From assembly GCF_017833525.1 (NCBI RefSeq), contig NZ_JAFICD010000001.1, positions 1,612,001 through 1,676,000 of the forward strand: a stretch of DNA of 64,000 nucleotides. The letters are read 5' to 3'. The first letter of the stretch is position 1. Every line of letters begins with the position of its first letter. The DNA is from Duganella sp. 1411 (GTDB lineage Bacteria > Pseudomonadota > Gammaproteobacteria > Burkholderiales > Burkholderiaceae_D). Of this stretch, positions 7,968 to 15,920 are shown one piece after another. Position numbers and translations under genes: made by a program. Under the pieces are notes generated by a model. That model ran no database searches. It was given only the letters and a program-made list of their open reading frames with translations, and was not told where the DNA came from.

Positions 7968-9176
7968 ATGTCTAAAGCCTTACTCAAAACGGCGCAGCAT
8001 CCGACACAGGATGCGGTGCCGGCCCCACTAAGCGTCGCCATCGATCTGGCCAAGCGCCTGGCGGAAACAGCCAACGCCCGCGACCGGGCCGGCGGCCACG
8101 CGGCACAAGAGCGCGAATGGATACGCGAATCCGGCCTGCTCACGCTATCCATCCCCACCGCGTTCGGCGGCCAGGGCGCCGACTGGCCGACGGTCTACCA
8201 AGTGATCCGCATCCTCGCGCGCGCCGACAGCGCGCTGGCGCACGTACTGGGCTTCCACTATCTGCAACTGGCCGGCGTCGATTTATATGGCACGCCGCAG
8301 CAGCAGCGCCGCTTCCTGACGCAGACCGTGGAACAGAATCTGTTCTGGGGTAACGCGCTCAATCCGCTGGACCGCCGCACCACGGCAGTCGACGCCGACT
8401 ATGGCTTCGTGCTCGATGGCGTAAAGAGTTTCTCATCCGGCTCCGTGGGTTCCGACTGGCTGACCATCTCCGCCTGGCACGCGGAGACCGAAACCGCCTT
8501 GATCGGCGTGCTGCCGACCCGCCAGGAGGGCGTGACGGTGCAAGCCGACTGGGATGCCTTCGGCCAGCGGCAGACCGATAGCGGCAACGTCCACTTCACG
8601 CAGGTGGCGCTGCCATCGACGCAAGTGCTGCAGGCGCCGGGCCACACGCCCACCGCCCGGGCGACCTTGCGCTCGCAGATCGCGCAGCTGATCATGGCCA
8701 ACCTGTATCTCGGCATCGGCGAAGGCGCCTTCGAGGCGGCGCGCACCTACACGTTGAACGAAGCGCGGCCCTGGTTCGCCTCCGGCGTGGCCTCGGCCGC
8801 CGCCGATCCGCTGATACAGCACCGTTTCGGCCAGCTGTGGCTCAAGCTGCGGCCGGCGGCGGTGCTGGCCGACCACGCGGCGCGGGAGCTCGACAGGTTG
8901 TTCCGTCTGGGTGACGCGGTCACCGCGCGTGAACGCGGGGAGCTGGCCGTCGCCGTGGCCGAGGCAAAGGTGCTGGCCCACACCGCCGGCATCGACGTCA
9001 GCAACCAGATGTTCGAGTTGACGGGCGCCCGCTCGACCTCCGCCAGGTACGGCTACGACAGGTTCTGGCGCAACGTCAGGGTGCACACGCTGCACGACCC
9101 GGTGGACTACAAGATCCGAGACCTCGGTCGCTTCGCGCTCGATGGCACCGTGCCCGAACCGACCGCGTATTCCTGA
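7968..9176 (+). CDS. SfnB/DszC-like flavin-dependent oxidoreductase (acyl-CoA dehydrogenase fold)
   Basis: The protein has 402 residues with an acyl-CoA-dehydrogenase fold. Blocks EREWIRESGLLTLSIPTAFGGQGADW (N-terminal helical domain), FWGNALNPLDRRTT, YGFVLDGVKSFSSGSVGSDWL (central beta domain) and ELTGARSTSARYGYDRFWRNVRVHTLHDPVDYK near the C-terminus are characteristic of the SfnB/DszC/SnaA-associated subgroup. These enzymes use FMNH2 and O2 on sulfones or other organosulfur compounds rather than dehydrogenating acyl-CoA. Its position between ssu and the MetNIQ-like genes supports a sulfur-scavenging role; the substrate is not determinable from sequence. Confidence 0.75.
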   Translation: MSKALLKTAQHPTQDAVPAPLSVAIDLAKRLAETANARDRAGGHAAQEREWIRESGLLTLSIPTAFGGQGADWPTVYQVIRILARADSALAHVLGFHYLQLAGVDLYGTPQQQRRFLTQTVEQNLFWGNALNPLDRRTTAVDADYGFVLDGVKSFSSGSVGSDWLTISAWHAETETALIGVLPTRQEGVTVQADWDAFGQRQTDSGNVHFTQVALPSTQVLQAPGHTPTARATLRSQIAQLIMANLYLGIGEGAFEAARTYTLNEARPWFASGVASAAADPLIQHRFGQLWLKLRPAAVLADHAARELDRLFRLGDAVTARERGELAVAVAEAKVLAHTAGIDVSNQMFELTGARSTSARYGYDRFWRNVRVHTLHDPVDYKIRDLGRFALDGTVPEPTAYS

Positions 9177-9197
9177 AGAAGCTCTAGACATCTAAAA

Positions 9198-9291
9198 CAC
9201 GTAGGGCGGATTAGCGCAGCGTAATCCGCCACGCTCCGTCGGCGGCGCATACATGGCGGATTACGGCGTTCCGCCTAATCCGCCCTACGTG
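9198..9291. repeat. Dispersed palindromic repeat, copy A (complete, two hairpins)
   Basis: Outer arms CACGTAGGGCGGATTA and its reverse complement close the unit. The left hairpin is GGCGGATTA-gcgcagcg-TAATCCGCC; the right hairpin is GGCGGATTA-cggcgttccgcc-TAATCCGCC; a spacer of about 25 bases separates them. It lies between two genes read in the same direction. Confidence 0.85.
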
Positions 9292-9317
9292 GATACGTGG
9301 ATACGTGGATACGTGGT
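9286..9317. repeat. Tandem octamer repeat (TACGTGGA x4) in the metN leader
   Basis: Four head-to-tail copies of TACGTGGA (the last ends in T) start from the right end of palindromic repeat copy A and end 21 bases before the metN start. Copy number could vary by slippage, altering spacing in the leader rather than the reading frame. Confidence 0.7.
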
Positions 9318-9338
9318 ATTAACCAACCCAGATTTCCG

Positions 9339-10157
9339 ATGACTACATTGATCAACATTACCCACGCGAGCAAAACCTTCGCACTGCCCGGCGGCGGGGA
9401 GTTCCACGCCGTGCGCGACGTCTCGCTATCGATCGGCCAAGGCGACATCTTCGGCTTGATCGGCAAGAGCGGCGCCGGCAAATCCACGCTGCTGCGCCTC
9501 ATCAACCTGCTCGAACGCCCCGACCAAGGCCTGATCGAAGTCGACGGCCGCCAGCTGACATCGCTGAACAAGCGCGATCTGCGCGACGCCCGCCGCAATA
9601 TCGGCATGATCTTCCAGCAGTTTAATTTGCTGCAGAACGCCAGCGTATTCGACAACGTCGCCTTCCCCCTTCGCATCCACGGCGGACTGACGGCCGACGG
9701 CATCACCGCCCGTGTCAACCAGTGCCTGGAACTGGTCGAATTGGGCGGCAAGTCCGCCAGCTATCCGGCGCAGCTTTCCGGCGGCCAGAAACAGCGCGTC
9801 GCCATCGCCCGCGCCCTGGCCAGCGGACCGGCCGTGCTGCTATGCGACGAGCCGACTTCCGCGCTGGACGCCGAGACCACGCGCGCCCTGCTTGCCACGC
9901 TGCGCGATATCAACCACCGGCTCGGCGTCACCATCGTTATCGTCAGCCACGAACTGTCGGTGATCGGGGAGATCTGCAACCGCGTCGCCGTTATCGAGGA
10001 CGGCGCGATCGCCGAACAATTCGCGCTCGACGACGCGGCCGGCCTCGCGGTTCCGCGCAAAACCGCCCTGGGCCGCGAACTGGCGCAGCACGGCGCGGCA
10101 ACGCTGGCAGTCGCCGCCCACGCCCACACACCGCACCGGGAGAGCGCCCATGTTTGA
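9339..10157 (+). CDS. metN: MetN-like ABC transporter ATPase without C-terminal regulatory domain
   Basis: The protein has 272 residues from ATG 9339; an upstream in-frame start would read through the octamer repeat and is rejected. Walker A GKSGAGKST lies at 42-50, the Q-loop at MIFQQFNLL, the signature LSGGQKQRVAIARAL and Walker B VLLCDEPTSALD in the second half. The family is the D-methionine/MetN group (E. coli MetN 343 residues). The usual C-terminal NIL domain of about 90 residues, which senses internal methionine, is missing: after the ATPase core only about 35 residues of Ala/His-rich tail remain. It overlaps metI by 8 bases. Substrate could be methionine or another organosulfur compound. 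Confidence 0.85.
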   Translation: MTTLINITHASKTFALPGGGEFHAVRDVSLSIGQGDIFGLIGKSGAGKSTLLRLINLLERPDQGLIEVDGRQLTSLNKRDLRDARRNIGMIFQQFNLLQNASVFDNVAFPLRIHGGLTADGITARVNQCLELVELGGKSASYPAQLSGGQKQRVAIARALASGPAVLLCDEPTSALDAETTRALLATLRDINHRLGVTIVIVSHELSVIGEICNRVAVIEDGAIAEQFALDDAAGLAVPRKTALGRELAQHGAATLAVAAHAHTPHRESAHV

Positions 10158-10842
10158 TTCCATCAGTTCCCTGAGCGTCTCGGCCGTCAACGTCGTCGCC
10201 ATGCTGCCCGAAATGGGCGTCGCCCTTGGCCAGACGCTGACCATGCTCGCCATCGGCCTGTCGGCGGCGGTGCTGATCGGCGGACCGCTCGGCATCCTGT
10301 TGTTCCTGGTCGCGGACGGCCAATCGCTGCAAAACCGTCCCGCCGCGCTGGTGCTGGGCTGGTTCGTCAACACGGTGCGCTCGTTCCCGTTCATCATCCT
10401 GCTGGTGGCGCTGGTGCCGTTCACCCGCATCATCGCCGGCACGTCGATCGGTCCATTGGCCGCCGCCGTGCCGCTATCATTCGCCGCCATCCCCTACTTC
10501 GCCCGCATGGTGGAACAGAACCTGCGCGAAGTGCCGCGCGGCGTGGTCGAGGCGGCGCACGCGATGGGCGCGTCGGAACTCCAGATCGTGCTGCGCGTGC
10601 TACTGGTCGAAGCCCGCTCCGGCCTGGTGCTGGCGCTGACCGTGCTGTCGATCAGCTTCCTGTCCTATTCGGCGGTGGCCGGCGTGGTGGGCGGCGGCGG
10701 CATCGGCGACCTGGCGATCCGCTATGGCTACTACCGCTTCGAAACCGACATCATGGTCGCCACCGTCGCCATCCTGATCGTCATGGTGCAACTGATCCAG
10801 TTCACCGGCAACCGCATCGCCAAACGTATCGATAAACGCTAG
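10150..10842 (+). CDS. metI: MetI-like ABC transporter permease
   Basis: The protein has 230 residues with about five membrane segments; it belongs to the MetI permease family. Characteristic blocks are FVNTVRSFPFIILLVALVPF, PYFARMVEQNLREVPRGVVEAAHAMGAS (EAA loop contacting the ATPase) and GVVGGGGIGDLAIRYGYYRF near the end. Its start lies inside the 3' end of metN, so it is translationally coupled. Confidence 0.9.
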   Translation: MFDSISSLSVSAVNVVAMLPEMGVALGQTLTMLAIGLSAAVLIGGPLGILLFLVADGQSLQNRPAALVLGWFVNTVRSFPFIILLVALVPFTRIIAGTSIGPLAAAVPLSFAAIPYFARMVEQNLREVPRGVVEAAHAMGASELQIVLRVLLVEARSGLVLALTVLSISFLSYSAVAGVVGGGGIGDLAIRYGYYRFETDIMVATVAILIVMVQLIQFTGNRIAKRIDKR

Positions 10843-10853
10843 AGGAAAACAAC

Positions 10854-11702
10854 GTGAAAACACCTAACCGCCGTCAACTGCTGCTGGCCGCCCTGCTCCT
10901 CGCCGCCGGCGCCCACACCATCGCCAACGCCAAGGACCCGAAGGAACTGGTGATCGGCACCAGCGCCGGACCATACGCCGACCAGGTCAAGCTGGGCATC
11001 AAGCCGATACTTGAAAAACAGGGCTACAAGGTCAAGCTGGTGGAGTTCAACGACTACATCCAGCCCAACTTCGCGCTGGCGGAGGGCTCGCTGGACGCCA
11101 ACATCTTCCAACACATCGTCTACCTGACCAAGTTCTCGACAGAGCACAAGCTGCAACTGTCCGAACTGGTGAAAGTGCCGACCGCCCCCATCGCCATCTA
11201 CAGCAAAAAACACAAGACGCTCAACGATGTGAAGGAAGGCACCACCGTCGCCCTGCCCAACGACCCGACCAACCAGGCGCGCGCGTTGGTGCTGCTCGAT
11301 CAACTGGGCTGGATCAAGCTGCGCGAGAAGTACGATCCGGTGCGCGCGTCGGAAAAGGACATCGCGGCCAACACCAAAAAGATCAAGCTGATACCGCTGG
11401 AGGCGGCGCAACTGCCACGATCGCTGCAGGACACCGACTACTCCTTCGTCAACGGGAACTACGCGCTGGCCTCGGGCCTGAAGCTGAAAGATGCGTTGGC
11501 GACCGAGAAAATCTCGCCCAACTACGCCAACCTGGTGGCGGTGCGCACTGCCGACAGGGACAAGCAGTTCGCCAGGGATATCGCGGCCGCCTACCGCTCG
11601 CAGGAGTTCCTTGAGGTGACCGACAAACACTTCGCCGACTACGCCAAGACCGATTACCAACTGGCGCTGGAAGCCGTCGGCAAGCCCAACTCGGGAAAAT
11701 AA
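10854..11702 (+). CDS. metQ: MetQ-like substrate-binding protein, soluble form
   Basis: The protein has 282 residues and starts with GTG at 10854 behind AGAGGA. A signal peptide (MKTPNRRQLLLAALLLAAG...ANA) is followed by the NlpA/MetQ fold: VIGTSAGPYADQVK, VEFNDYIQPNFALAEGSLDAN and ALPNDPTNQARAL. Unlike E. coli MetQ there is no lipobox cysteine, so the receptor should be soluble in the periplasm. It completes the metNIQ-like transporter, and its TAA overlaps the ATG of the following monooxygenase by one base, tying that enzyme to the transporter. Confidence 0.87.
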   Translation: MKTPNRRQLLLAALLLAAGAHTIANAKDPKELVIGTSAGPYADQVKLGIKPILEKQGYKVKLVEFNDYIQPNFALAEGSLDANIFQHIVYLTKFSTEHKLQLSELVKVPTAPIAIYSKKHKTLNDVKEGTTVALPNDPTNQARALVLLDQLGWIKLREKYDPVRASEKDIAANTKKIKLIPLEAAQLPRSLQDTDYSFVNGNYALASGLKLKDALATEKISPNYANLVAVRTADRDKQFARDIAAAYRSQEFLEVTDKHFADYAKTDYQLALEAVGKPNSGK

Positions 11703-13102
11703 TGAGCAAACCGATACGCTTCAACGCCTTCCAGATGCACACGGTGAGCCATCAATCGCCGGGCCTGTGGACGCATCCACGCGACAATGGCCATCGCTAC
11801 ACCGATCCGGAACACTGGACGGAACTGGCGCGGCTGCTGGAGGCGGGCCGCTTCGACGCGGTGTTCCTGGCCGATGTGCTGGGCGCCTACGACGTCTATC
11901 AAGGCAGCGCCGACGCGGCGCTGCGCCACGGCGTGCAGGCACCGCTGAACGACCCGCTGGCACTGGTGCCGCTGATGGCGCAAGCCACCACGCACCTGGG
12001 CTTCGGCGTGACATGCGCGCTGACGTACGAGCATCCATACACCTTCGCGCGCCGCATCTCGACGCTCGACCACCTGACGCGCGGCCGTATCGGCTGGAAT
12101 ATCGTCACCGGCTACCTGGATAGCGCGGCGCGCAACCTGGGACTGAACCAGCAATTGGGCCACGACGAGCGCTATGACCTGGCCGACGAATACATGGATG
12201 TCGTCTACAAGCTGTGGGAAAAGAGTTGGGACGACGACGCGGTCGTCAACGACAAGGAGCGCGGCGTGTATGCCGAACCCTCGCGCGTGCACCCGATCAA
12301 TCACGCCGGACGGCATTACAAGGTGCCGGGCTTTCACCTGTGCGAACCTTCGCCGCAGCGCACGCCGCTGCTGTACCAGGCCGGTACCTCGCCACGCGGC
12401 ACGGCCTTCGCGGCCAGGCACGCGGAGTGCACCTTCGTCAGTGGTCCGAGCAAGCAGGTGGTGAAGAAGTATGCCGACGATCTGCGGGCGGCGGTGCGGG
12501 CCGCCGGCCGCGATGGCGATGCGCTGAAGATCTATGCGCAAGCGCTGATCGTCACCGCGCCCACCGAGGCCGAGGCGCGCGCCAAGCACGAGGAATACCG
12601 CCGGCATATCGATATCGAGGCCGCGTTGGCGCTGCTGTCCGGCTGGACCGGCGTCGACTTCAGCCGCTACGCGCTGGATGCGACGATCGAATATATCGAT
12701 TCGGAGGCCGGGCGCTCGGCGCTGGCGTCGTTCAGCCAGGCGGACCCTGACCGCAAGTGGACGGTGCGCGAAGCGGCGGAGTTCATCGGCCTTGGCGGGC
12801 GCGGGCCGGTGCTGGTGGGCGATCCGGCGCAGGTGGCCGATCAGCTGGAGGCCTGGCAGGACGAGACGGGAATCGACGGCTTCAATCTGGCCTTCGCGGT
12901 GGCCCACGAAAGCATGGGCGATGTGGTGGAGCTGATCGTGCCGGAACTGCAGCGGCGCGGGCGCTATCGCAAGGAGTATGCGCCCGGTACGCTGCGCGAA
13001 CAGGTGTTCGGACAGGGGCCGCGACTGGCGCCGACGCACGCCGGCCGGCAAGTGCGTATCGACGCCGCCGAGGTGGCGGCGCCATTGAAATCGGCCGCTT
13101 AA
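11702..13102 (+). CDS. NtaA/SnaA/DszA-type FMN-dependent monooxygenase
   Basis: The protein has 466 residues and is a bacterial-luciferase-like enzyme of the NtaA/SnaA/DszA/SoxA family. Diagnostic blocks are MHTVSHQSPGLWTHPRDN, FDAVFLADVLGAYDVY, LTYEHPYTFARRISTLDHLTRGRIGWNIVTGYLDSAARNLG and LLYQAGTSPRGTAFAARHAECTF. Members use FMNH2 from a partner reductase to open sulfones, aminopolycarboxylates or related compounds. It is translationally coupled to the MetQ-like receptor, suggesting that the transporter brings in its substrate. SsuE at 6.6 kb could provide FMNH2. The stop codon lies within the arm of an inverted repeat. Confidence 0.85.
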   Translation: MSKPIRFNAFQMHTVSHQSPGLWTHPRDNGHRYTDPEHWTELARLLEAGRFDAVFLADVLGAYDVYQGSADAALRHGVQAPLNDPLALVPLMAQATTHLGFGVTCALTYEHPYTFARRISTLDHLTRGRIGWNIVTGYLDSAARNLGLNQQLGHDERYDLADEYMDVVYKLWEKSWDDDAVVNDKERGVYAEPSRVHPINHAGRHYKVPGFHLCEPSPQRTPLLYQAGTSPRGTAFAARHAECTFVSGPSKQVVKKYADDLRAAVRAAGRDGDALKIYAQALIVTAPTEAEARAKHEEYRRHIDIEAALALLSGWTGVDFSRYALDATIEYIDSEAGRSALASFSQADPDRKWTVREAAEFIGLGGRGPVLVGDPAQVADQLEAWQDETGIDGFNLAFAVAHESMGDVVELIVPELQRRGRYRKEYAPGTLREQVFGQGPRLAPTHAGRQVRIDAAEVAAPLKSAA

Positions 13103-13190
13103 ACCCGCACCGCCACGCGGGGTCGTACCCCATGCGGGGTACGACCCCTAAGTGGTAGCGGATGCGTATCGCTAAAAGGGTGCGGGTTTA
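13100..13190. repeat. Nested inverted repeats between convergent genes
   Basis: Outer 12-bp arms TAAACCCGCACC (13100-13111) and GGTGCGGGTTTA (13179-13190) each contain the TAA stop of one flanking gene. Inside lies a perfect 13-bp hairpin, GGGGTCGTACCCC - ATGC - GGGGTACGACCCC (13119-13148). No T-run follows on either strand, so it may act as a bidirectional transcript end or 3'-protecting structure rather than a classical terminator. Confidence 0.7.
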
Positions 13191-14111
13191 GTCGTTGCGC
13201 ATCTGCGCCTGCGACACGTTGCTGCCCGGCGGGACGCTCTGGGTGAGCCACACGTTGCCGCCGATGGTGGAGCCGGCGCCGATGGTGATGCGGCCCAGGA
13301 TGGTCGCGCCGGCGTAGATCACAACGTCGTCCTCCACCACCGGGTGGCGCGGCACGCCCTTGATCAACACGCCCTTGTCGTCGGCCGGAAAGCGCTTGGC
13401 GCCCAGGGTCACGTGCTGGTAGAGGCGCACGCGCTGGCCGATGATGGCCGTCTCGCCGATCACCACGCCGGTGCCATGGTCGATGAAGAAGCTACCGCCG
13501 ATCTGCGCGCCGGGGTGGATGTCGATACCGGTCAGCGAATGGCCGATATCGGAAATCAAGCGCGCCAGGAACGGCGCTCCCAGACGATGCAGGCTATGCG
13601 CCAGACGGTAATACAAAATCGCGATGGTGCCCGGATAGCACAGCATGATCTCCGCCACCGACGTCGCCGCCGGATCGCCGGAAAACGCCGCCTGCACATC
13701 GGAGACCATCAGCGCGCGGATCGCCGGCAACCCCGCCGCGAACTCACGGGTGATCGCGTGGGCGCAACGGGTCATCTTTTCCTCGTCGACGACCGCCTCC
13801 TCGCACGAGAACTGCAAACCGCGCCGAACCTGCTCGGTCAGGCGGTTCAAGGTCGTATTGAGCGTATCGCCGACAAAATAATCGATGCTTTCGTCGGTCA
13901 GGTTCGGGCGGCCGTAGTGGGTCGGAAACAGCACCGCCGACAGGCCGTTGACGATGATCGTCAGCGCCTCACGCGACGGCAGCTCCCTGACCTTGCCGTG
14001 GTGGCGGATATTGTGCGTCGCCTCGCGCGACACGCGCAGTTGCTCGATCACACTGGCCAGATTCCAATGCGACGGCCTCACGCCGGTTTCGTCAAAAGTG
14101 TCGATAGTCAT
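13188..14111 (-). CDS. Serine O-acetyltransferase (EpsC/CysE type)
   Basis: The protein has 307 residues. The N-terminal half is helical; the C-terminal half is a left-handed beta-helix of hexapeptide repeats (SLTGIDIHPGAQIGGSFFIDHGTGVVIGET, then RHPVVEDDVVIYAGATILGRITIGAGSTIGGNVWL). The DIHPGA and DHGTGVVIGE motifs identify serine acetyltransferase, making O-acetylserine, the acceptor for sulfide in cysteine synthesis. It belongs to the longer EpsC/SrpH group rather than short CysE. It converges on the flavin monooxygenase, and its presence links the neighbouring organosulfur genes to cysteine synthesis. No cysK/cysM is next to it. Confidence 0.88.
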   Translation of the reverse strand: MTIDTFDETGVRPSHWNLASVIEQLRVSREATHNIRHHGKVRELPSREALTIIVNGLSAVLFPTHYGRPNLTDESIDYFVGDTLNTTLNRLTEQVRRGLQFSCEEAVVDEEKMTRCAHAITREFAAGLPAIRALMVSDVQAAFSGDPAATSVAEIMLCYPGTIAILYYRLAHSLHRLGAPFLARLISDIGHSLTGIDIHPGAQIGGSFFIDHGTGVVIGETAIIGQRVRLYQHVTLGAKRFPADDKGVLIKGVPRHPVVEDDVVIYAGATILGRITIGAGSTIGGNVWLTQSVPPGSNVSQAQMRND

Positions 14112-14269
14112 GATGTCTCAAATATAGGCTGGAATAGAAAACGCGGACGCGATGTCCCACTGTATAGCTTAGCCGCCGCCCCTTCAAGTCGGAAGGAAGC
14201 ATTTTTTGCTTCGATATGAGCTAATCGTATATCGCGTAAAATGCGGGTCTAACGAACAATACCCCTTTC

Positions 14270-15451
14270 ATGAATATTTTGCTGACGCTCCTGCTGGCGG
14301 GTCTGACCATGGTCGGACCGCTGGCCATCGACACCTACCTTCCCTCCTTCCCGGCCATCGCCCAGACGTTCGATGCCAGTCCGCTGATCATCCAGCAGAC
14401 TTTGAGCATGTTCCTGTTCTGCTTTGCCTTCATGATGCTGTTCTACGGCACGTTGTCCGACTCCTTCGGCCGCCGTCCGGTGATCCTGGTATCGCTGGTG
14501 CTGTACATCGCGGCCTCGATCTGCGCGGCCCTGGCGCCGTCGATCGGCGTGCTGCTGGCCTGCCGCGTGGTGCAGGGCCTGGCCGCCGGCGCCGGCTCGG
14601 TGGTTGGCCGCGCCGTCGTTATGGACCGATTTTCCGGCGCCGAGGCGCAGAAGATTTTGGCCCACATCATGATGGTGTTCGGCCTCGCCCCGGCGATCGC
14701 GCCGGTGCTGGGAGGCTGGCTGCAGGTCGGTTTCGGCTGGCGCTCGGTGTTCTGGTTCCTCGCCGCCTTCGGCGCGCTGATGTTCATCTCCGTGCAGCGC
14801 GCGCTGCCCGAAAGCCTGGCCGTCAAGGACCGCCATCCGTTTCATCTGGGGCCGATCGCCAAAAACTATTGGAAGGTGCTGTGCCACCACCACTTCCTGC
14901 TGCTGTCGATCGCCGTGGGCATGTGCTTCGCGGGCGTGGCGCTGTATATCGGTTCGGCGGCCTACTTTGTCATGAACATTCTGCACTTGCCTGAAACGGC
15001 GTTCGCGTGGATGTTCGTGCCGCTGATCGGCGGCATGGTGGTGGGGTCGGCCTTGTCGGGGAAGTTCGCGCATAAATTCTCGCGCAAGACGCAGGCTTGG
15101 ATGGGCTTTGCCGTCATGATCGTGGCGGGCGTGATCAATGTGGCCTACAACTATTATTATGTGGCGGCCGTGCCTTGGGCGGTGATGCCGCTGTTTATCT
15201 ACTCGTTCGGACTGGCGCTGGCCATGACGCCGCTGTCGATGATCGCGCTGGACTACTTCCCGAACAACAGCGGACTGGCGTCGTCGATGCAGTCGTTTAT
15301 TCAGATGCTGTTGTTTGCGCTGGTTTCGGGGCTGGTGGCGCCGCTGTTGTTCGACAGCGCGCTCAAATTGGCGTGGGGCGTGCTGGCCAGTTTGGTGGTT
15401 AGCATGATCGCGTGGCTGCTGGCGCAGACCGGCAAGCCGGTGACGCATTAG
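14270..15451 (+). CDS. Bcr/CflA family multidrug efflux MFS transporter
   Basis: The protein has 393 residues with 12 predicted membrane segments. The opening GPLAIDTYLPSFPAIAQTFDAS and the motif-A region YGTLSDSFGRRPVILVSL are those of the Bcr/CflA drug:H+ antiporters, and the second half has IGGMVVGSALSGKF. It probably exports hydrophobic antibiotics or metabolites; sulfonamide and cysteine export are known for relatives, and cysteine export would fit the adjacent serine acetyltransferase (inference). The ribosome binding site is weak. The TAG stop lies inside the degenerate left arm of repeat copy B. Confidence 0.88.
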   Translation: MNILLTLLLAGLTMVGPLAIDTYLPSFPAIAQTFDASPLIIQQTLSMFLFCFAFMMLFYGTLSDSFGRRPVILVSLVLYIAASICAALAPSIGVLLACRVVQGLAAGAGSVVGRAVVMDRFSGAEAQKILAHIMMVFGLAPAIAPVLGGWLQVGFGWRSVFWFLAAFGALMFISVQRALPESLAVKDRHPFHLGPIAKNYWKVLCHHHFLLLSIAVGMCFAGVALYIGSAAYFVMNILHLPETAFAWMFVPLIGGMVVGSALSGKFAHKFSRKTQAWMGFAVMIVAGVINVAYNYYYVAAVPWAVMPLFIYSFGLALAMTPLSMIALDYFPNNSGLASSMQSFIQMLLFALVSGLVAPLLFDSALKLAWGVLASLVVSMIAWLLAQTGKPVTH

Positions 15452-15532
15452 CGCGGCGGAATCGGCCGTCGTTGGGACGTCGACGGCGCATCGATGGCGG
15501 ATTACGGCGTTCCGCCTAATCCGCCCTACGTG
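15445..15532. repeat. Dispersed palindromic repeat, copy B (left half degenerate)
   Basis: The right hairpin (GGCGGATTA...TAATCCGCCCTACGTG) is intact. The left half, GCATTAGCGCGGCGGAATCGGCC, differs from the standard GGATTAGCGCAGCGTAATCCGCC at four positions and contains the stop codon of the Bcr/CflA gene. The copy lies between convergent genes. Confidence 0.75.
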
Positions 15533-15550
15533 ATTCAGAATTTGTCGCTG

Positions 15551-15802
15551 TCAAGGCCAGGGTGTAGGATTGAGGTTCTCGTACTGCGCACCACCCTGCT
15601 CCGGCTCCCGATCGGCCGGCAGCCCGGCCGGCGCCTGCGCCGGATAGCGCAGTCCCAGTATCTCCTTGCGCGACTCGACAAAATCGGCGCTCGACAGCGG
15701 ATTTTCCTTGTCTGGCCAGTTCTCCTCGGCCCACTGCTGCAATGCCTCAAAGCGCTGCCATAGCTCGTTGACGAACTGGCGGCGCGACTCTTCGTTGACC
15801 AT
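15551..15802 (-). CDS. Small conserved hypothetical protein, 83 residues
   Basis: The start is ATG at 15802 with a near-perfect AGGAGGA ribosome binding site, which argues strongly that it is expressed. The product is acidic and hydrophilic (NEESRRQFVNELWQRFEALQQWAEENWPDKENPL), predicted helical in the first 50 residues and Pro-rich afterwards, with no signal peptide or membrane segment. I do not recognise a functional family. It is divergent from the Rrf2 regulator, sharing a short intergenic region with an inverted repeat. Confidence 0.75.
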   Translation of the reverse strand: MVNEESRRQFVNELWQRFEALQQWAEENWPDKENPLSSADFVESRKEILGLRYPAQAPAGLPADREPEQGGAQYENLNPTPWP

Positions 15803-15833
15803 GATTCCTCCTTGATTTTGCCTTCAGTCTGCG

Positions 15834-15867
15834 GTGCGTCGGCGTGATCGTCGGTACGCCGACGCAC
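15834..15867. promoter_or_regulatory. Inverted repeat in divergent promoter region
   Basis: GTGCGTCGGCG and CGCCGACGCAC form an 11-bp perfect inverted repeat separated by 12 bases, between the 83-residue protein gene and the Rrf2 regulator. It could be an operator or a leader hairpin of the minus-strand gene; I cannot decide. It does not resemble the AT-rich NsrR consensus. Confidence 0.35.
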
Positions 15868-15920
15868 GAATATACATCCGCGGTTAGAATAGCGCCTTAA
15901 ACTGCTTTAACGACTCACCA

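Noticed and set aside
15494..15763. Reading frames beginning MADYGVPPNPPYV here and at 26357 and 51146, and MADYASLIRP at 36220
   Set aside because: The shared N-termini are translations of the dispersed palindromic repeat, not of homologous proteins; downstream sequence differs in each case and overlaps real genes on the other strand.
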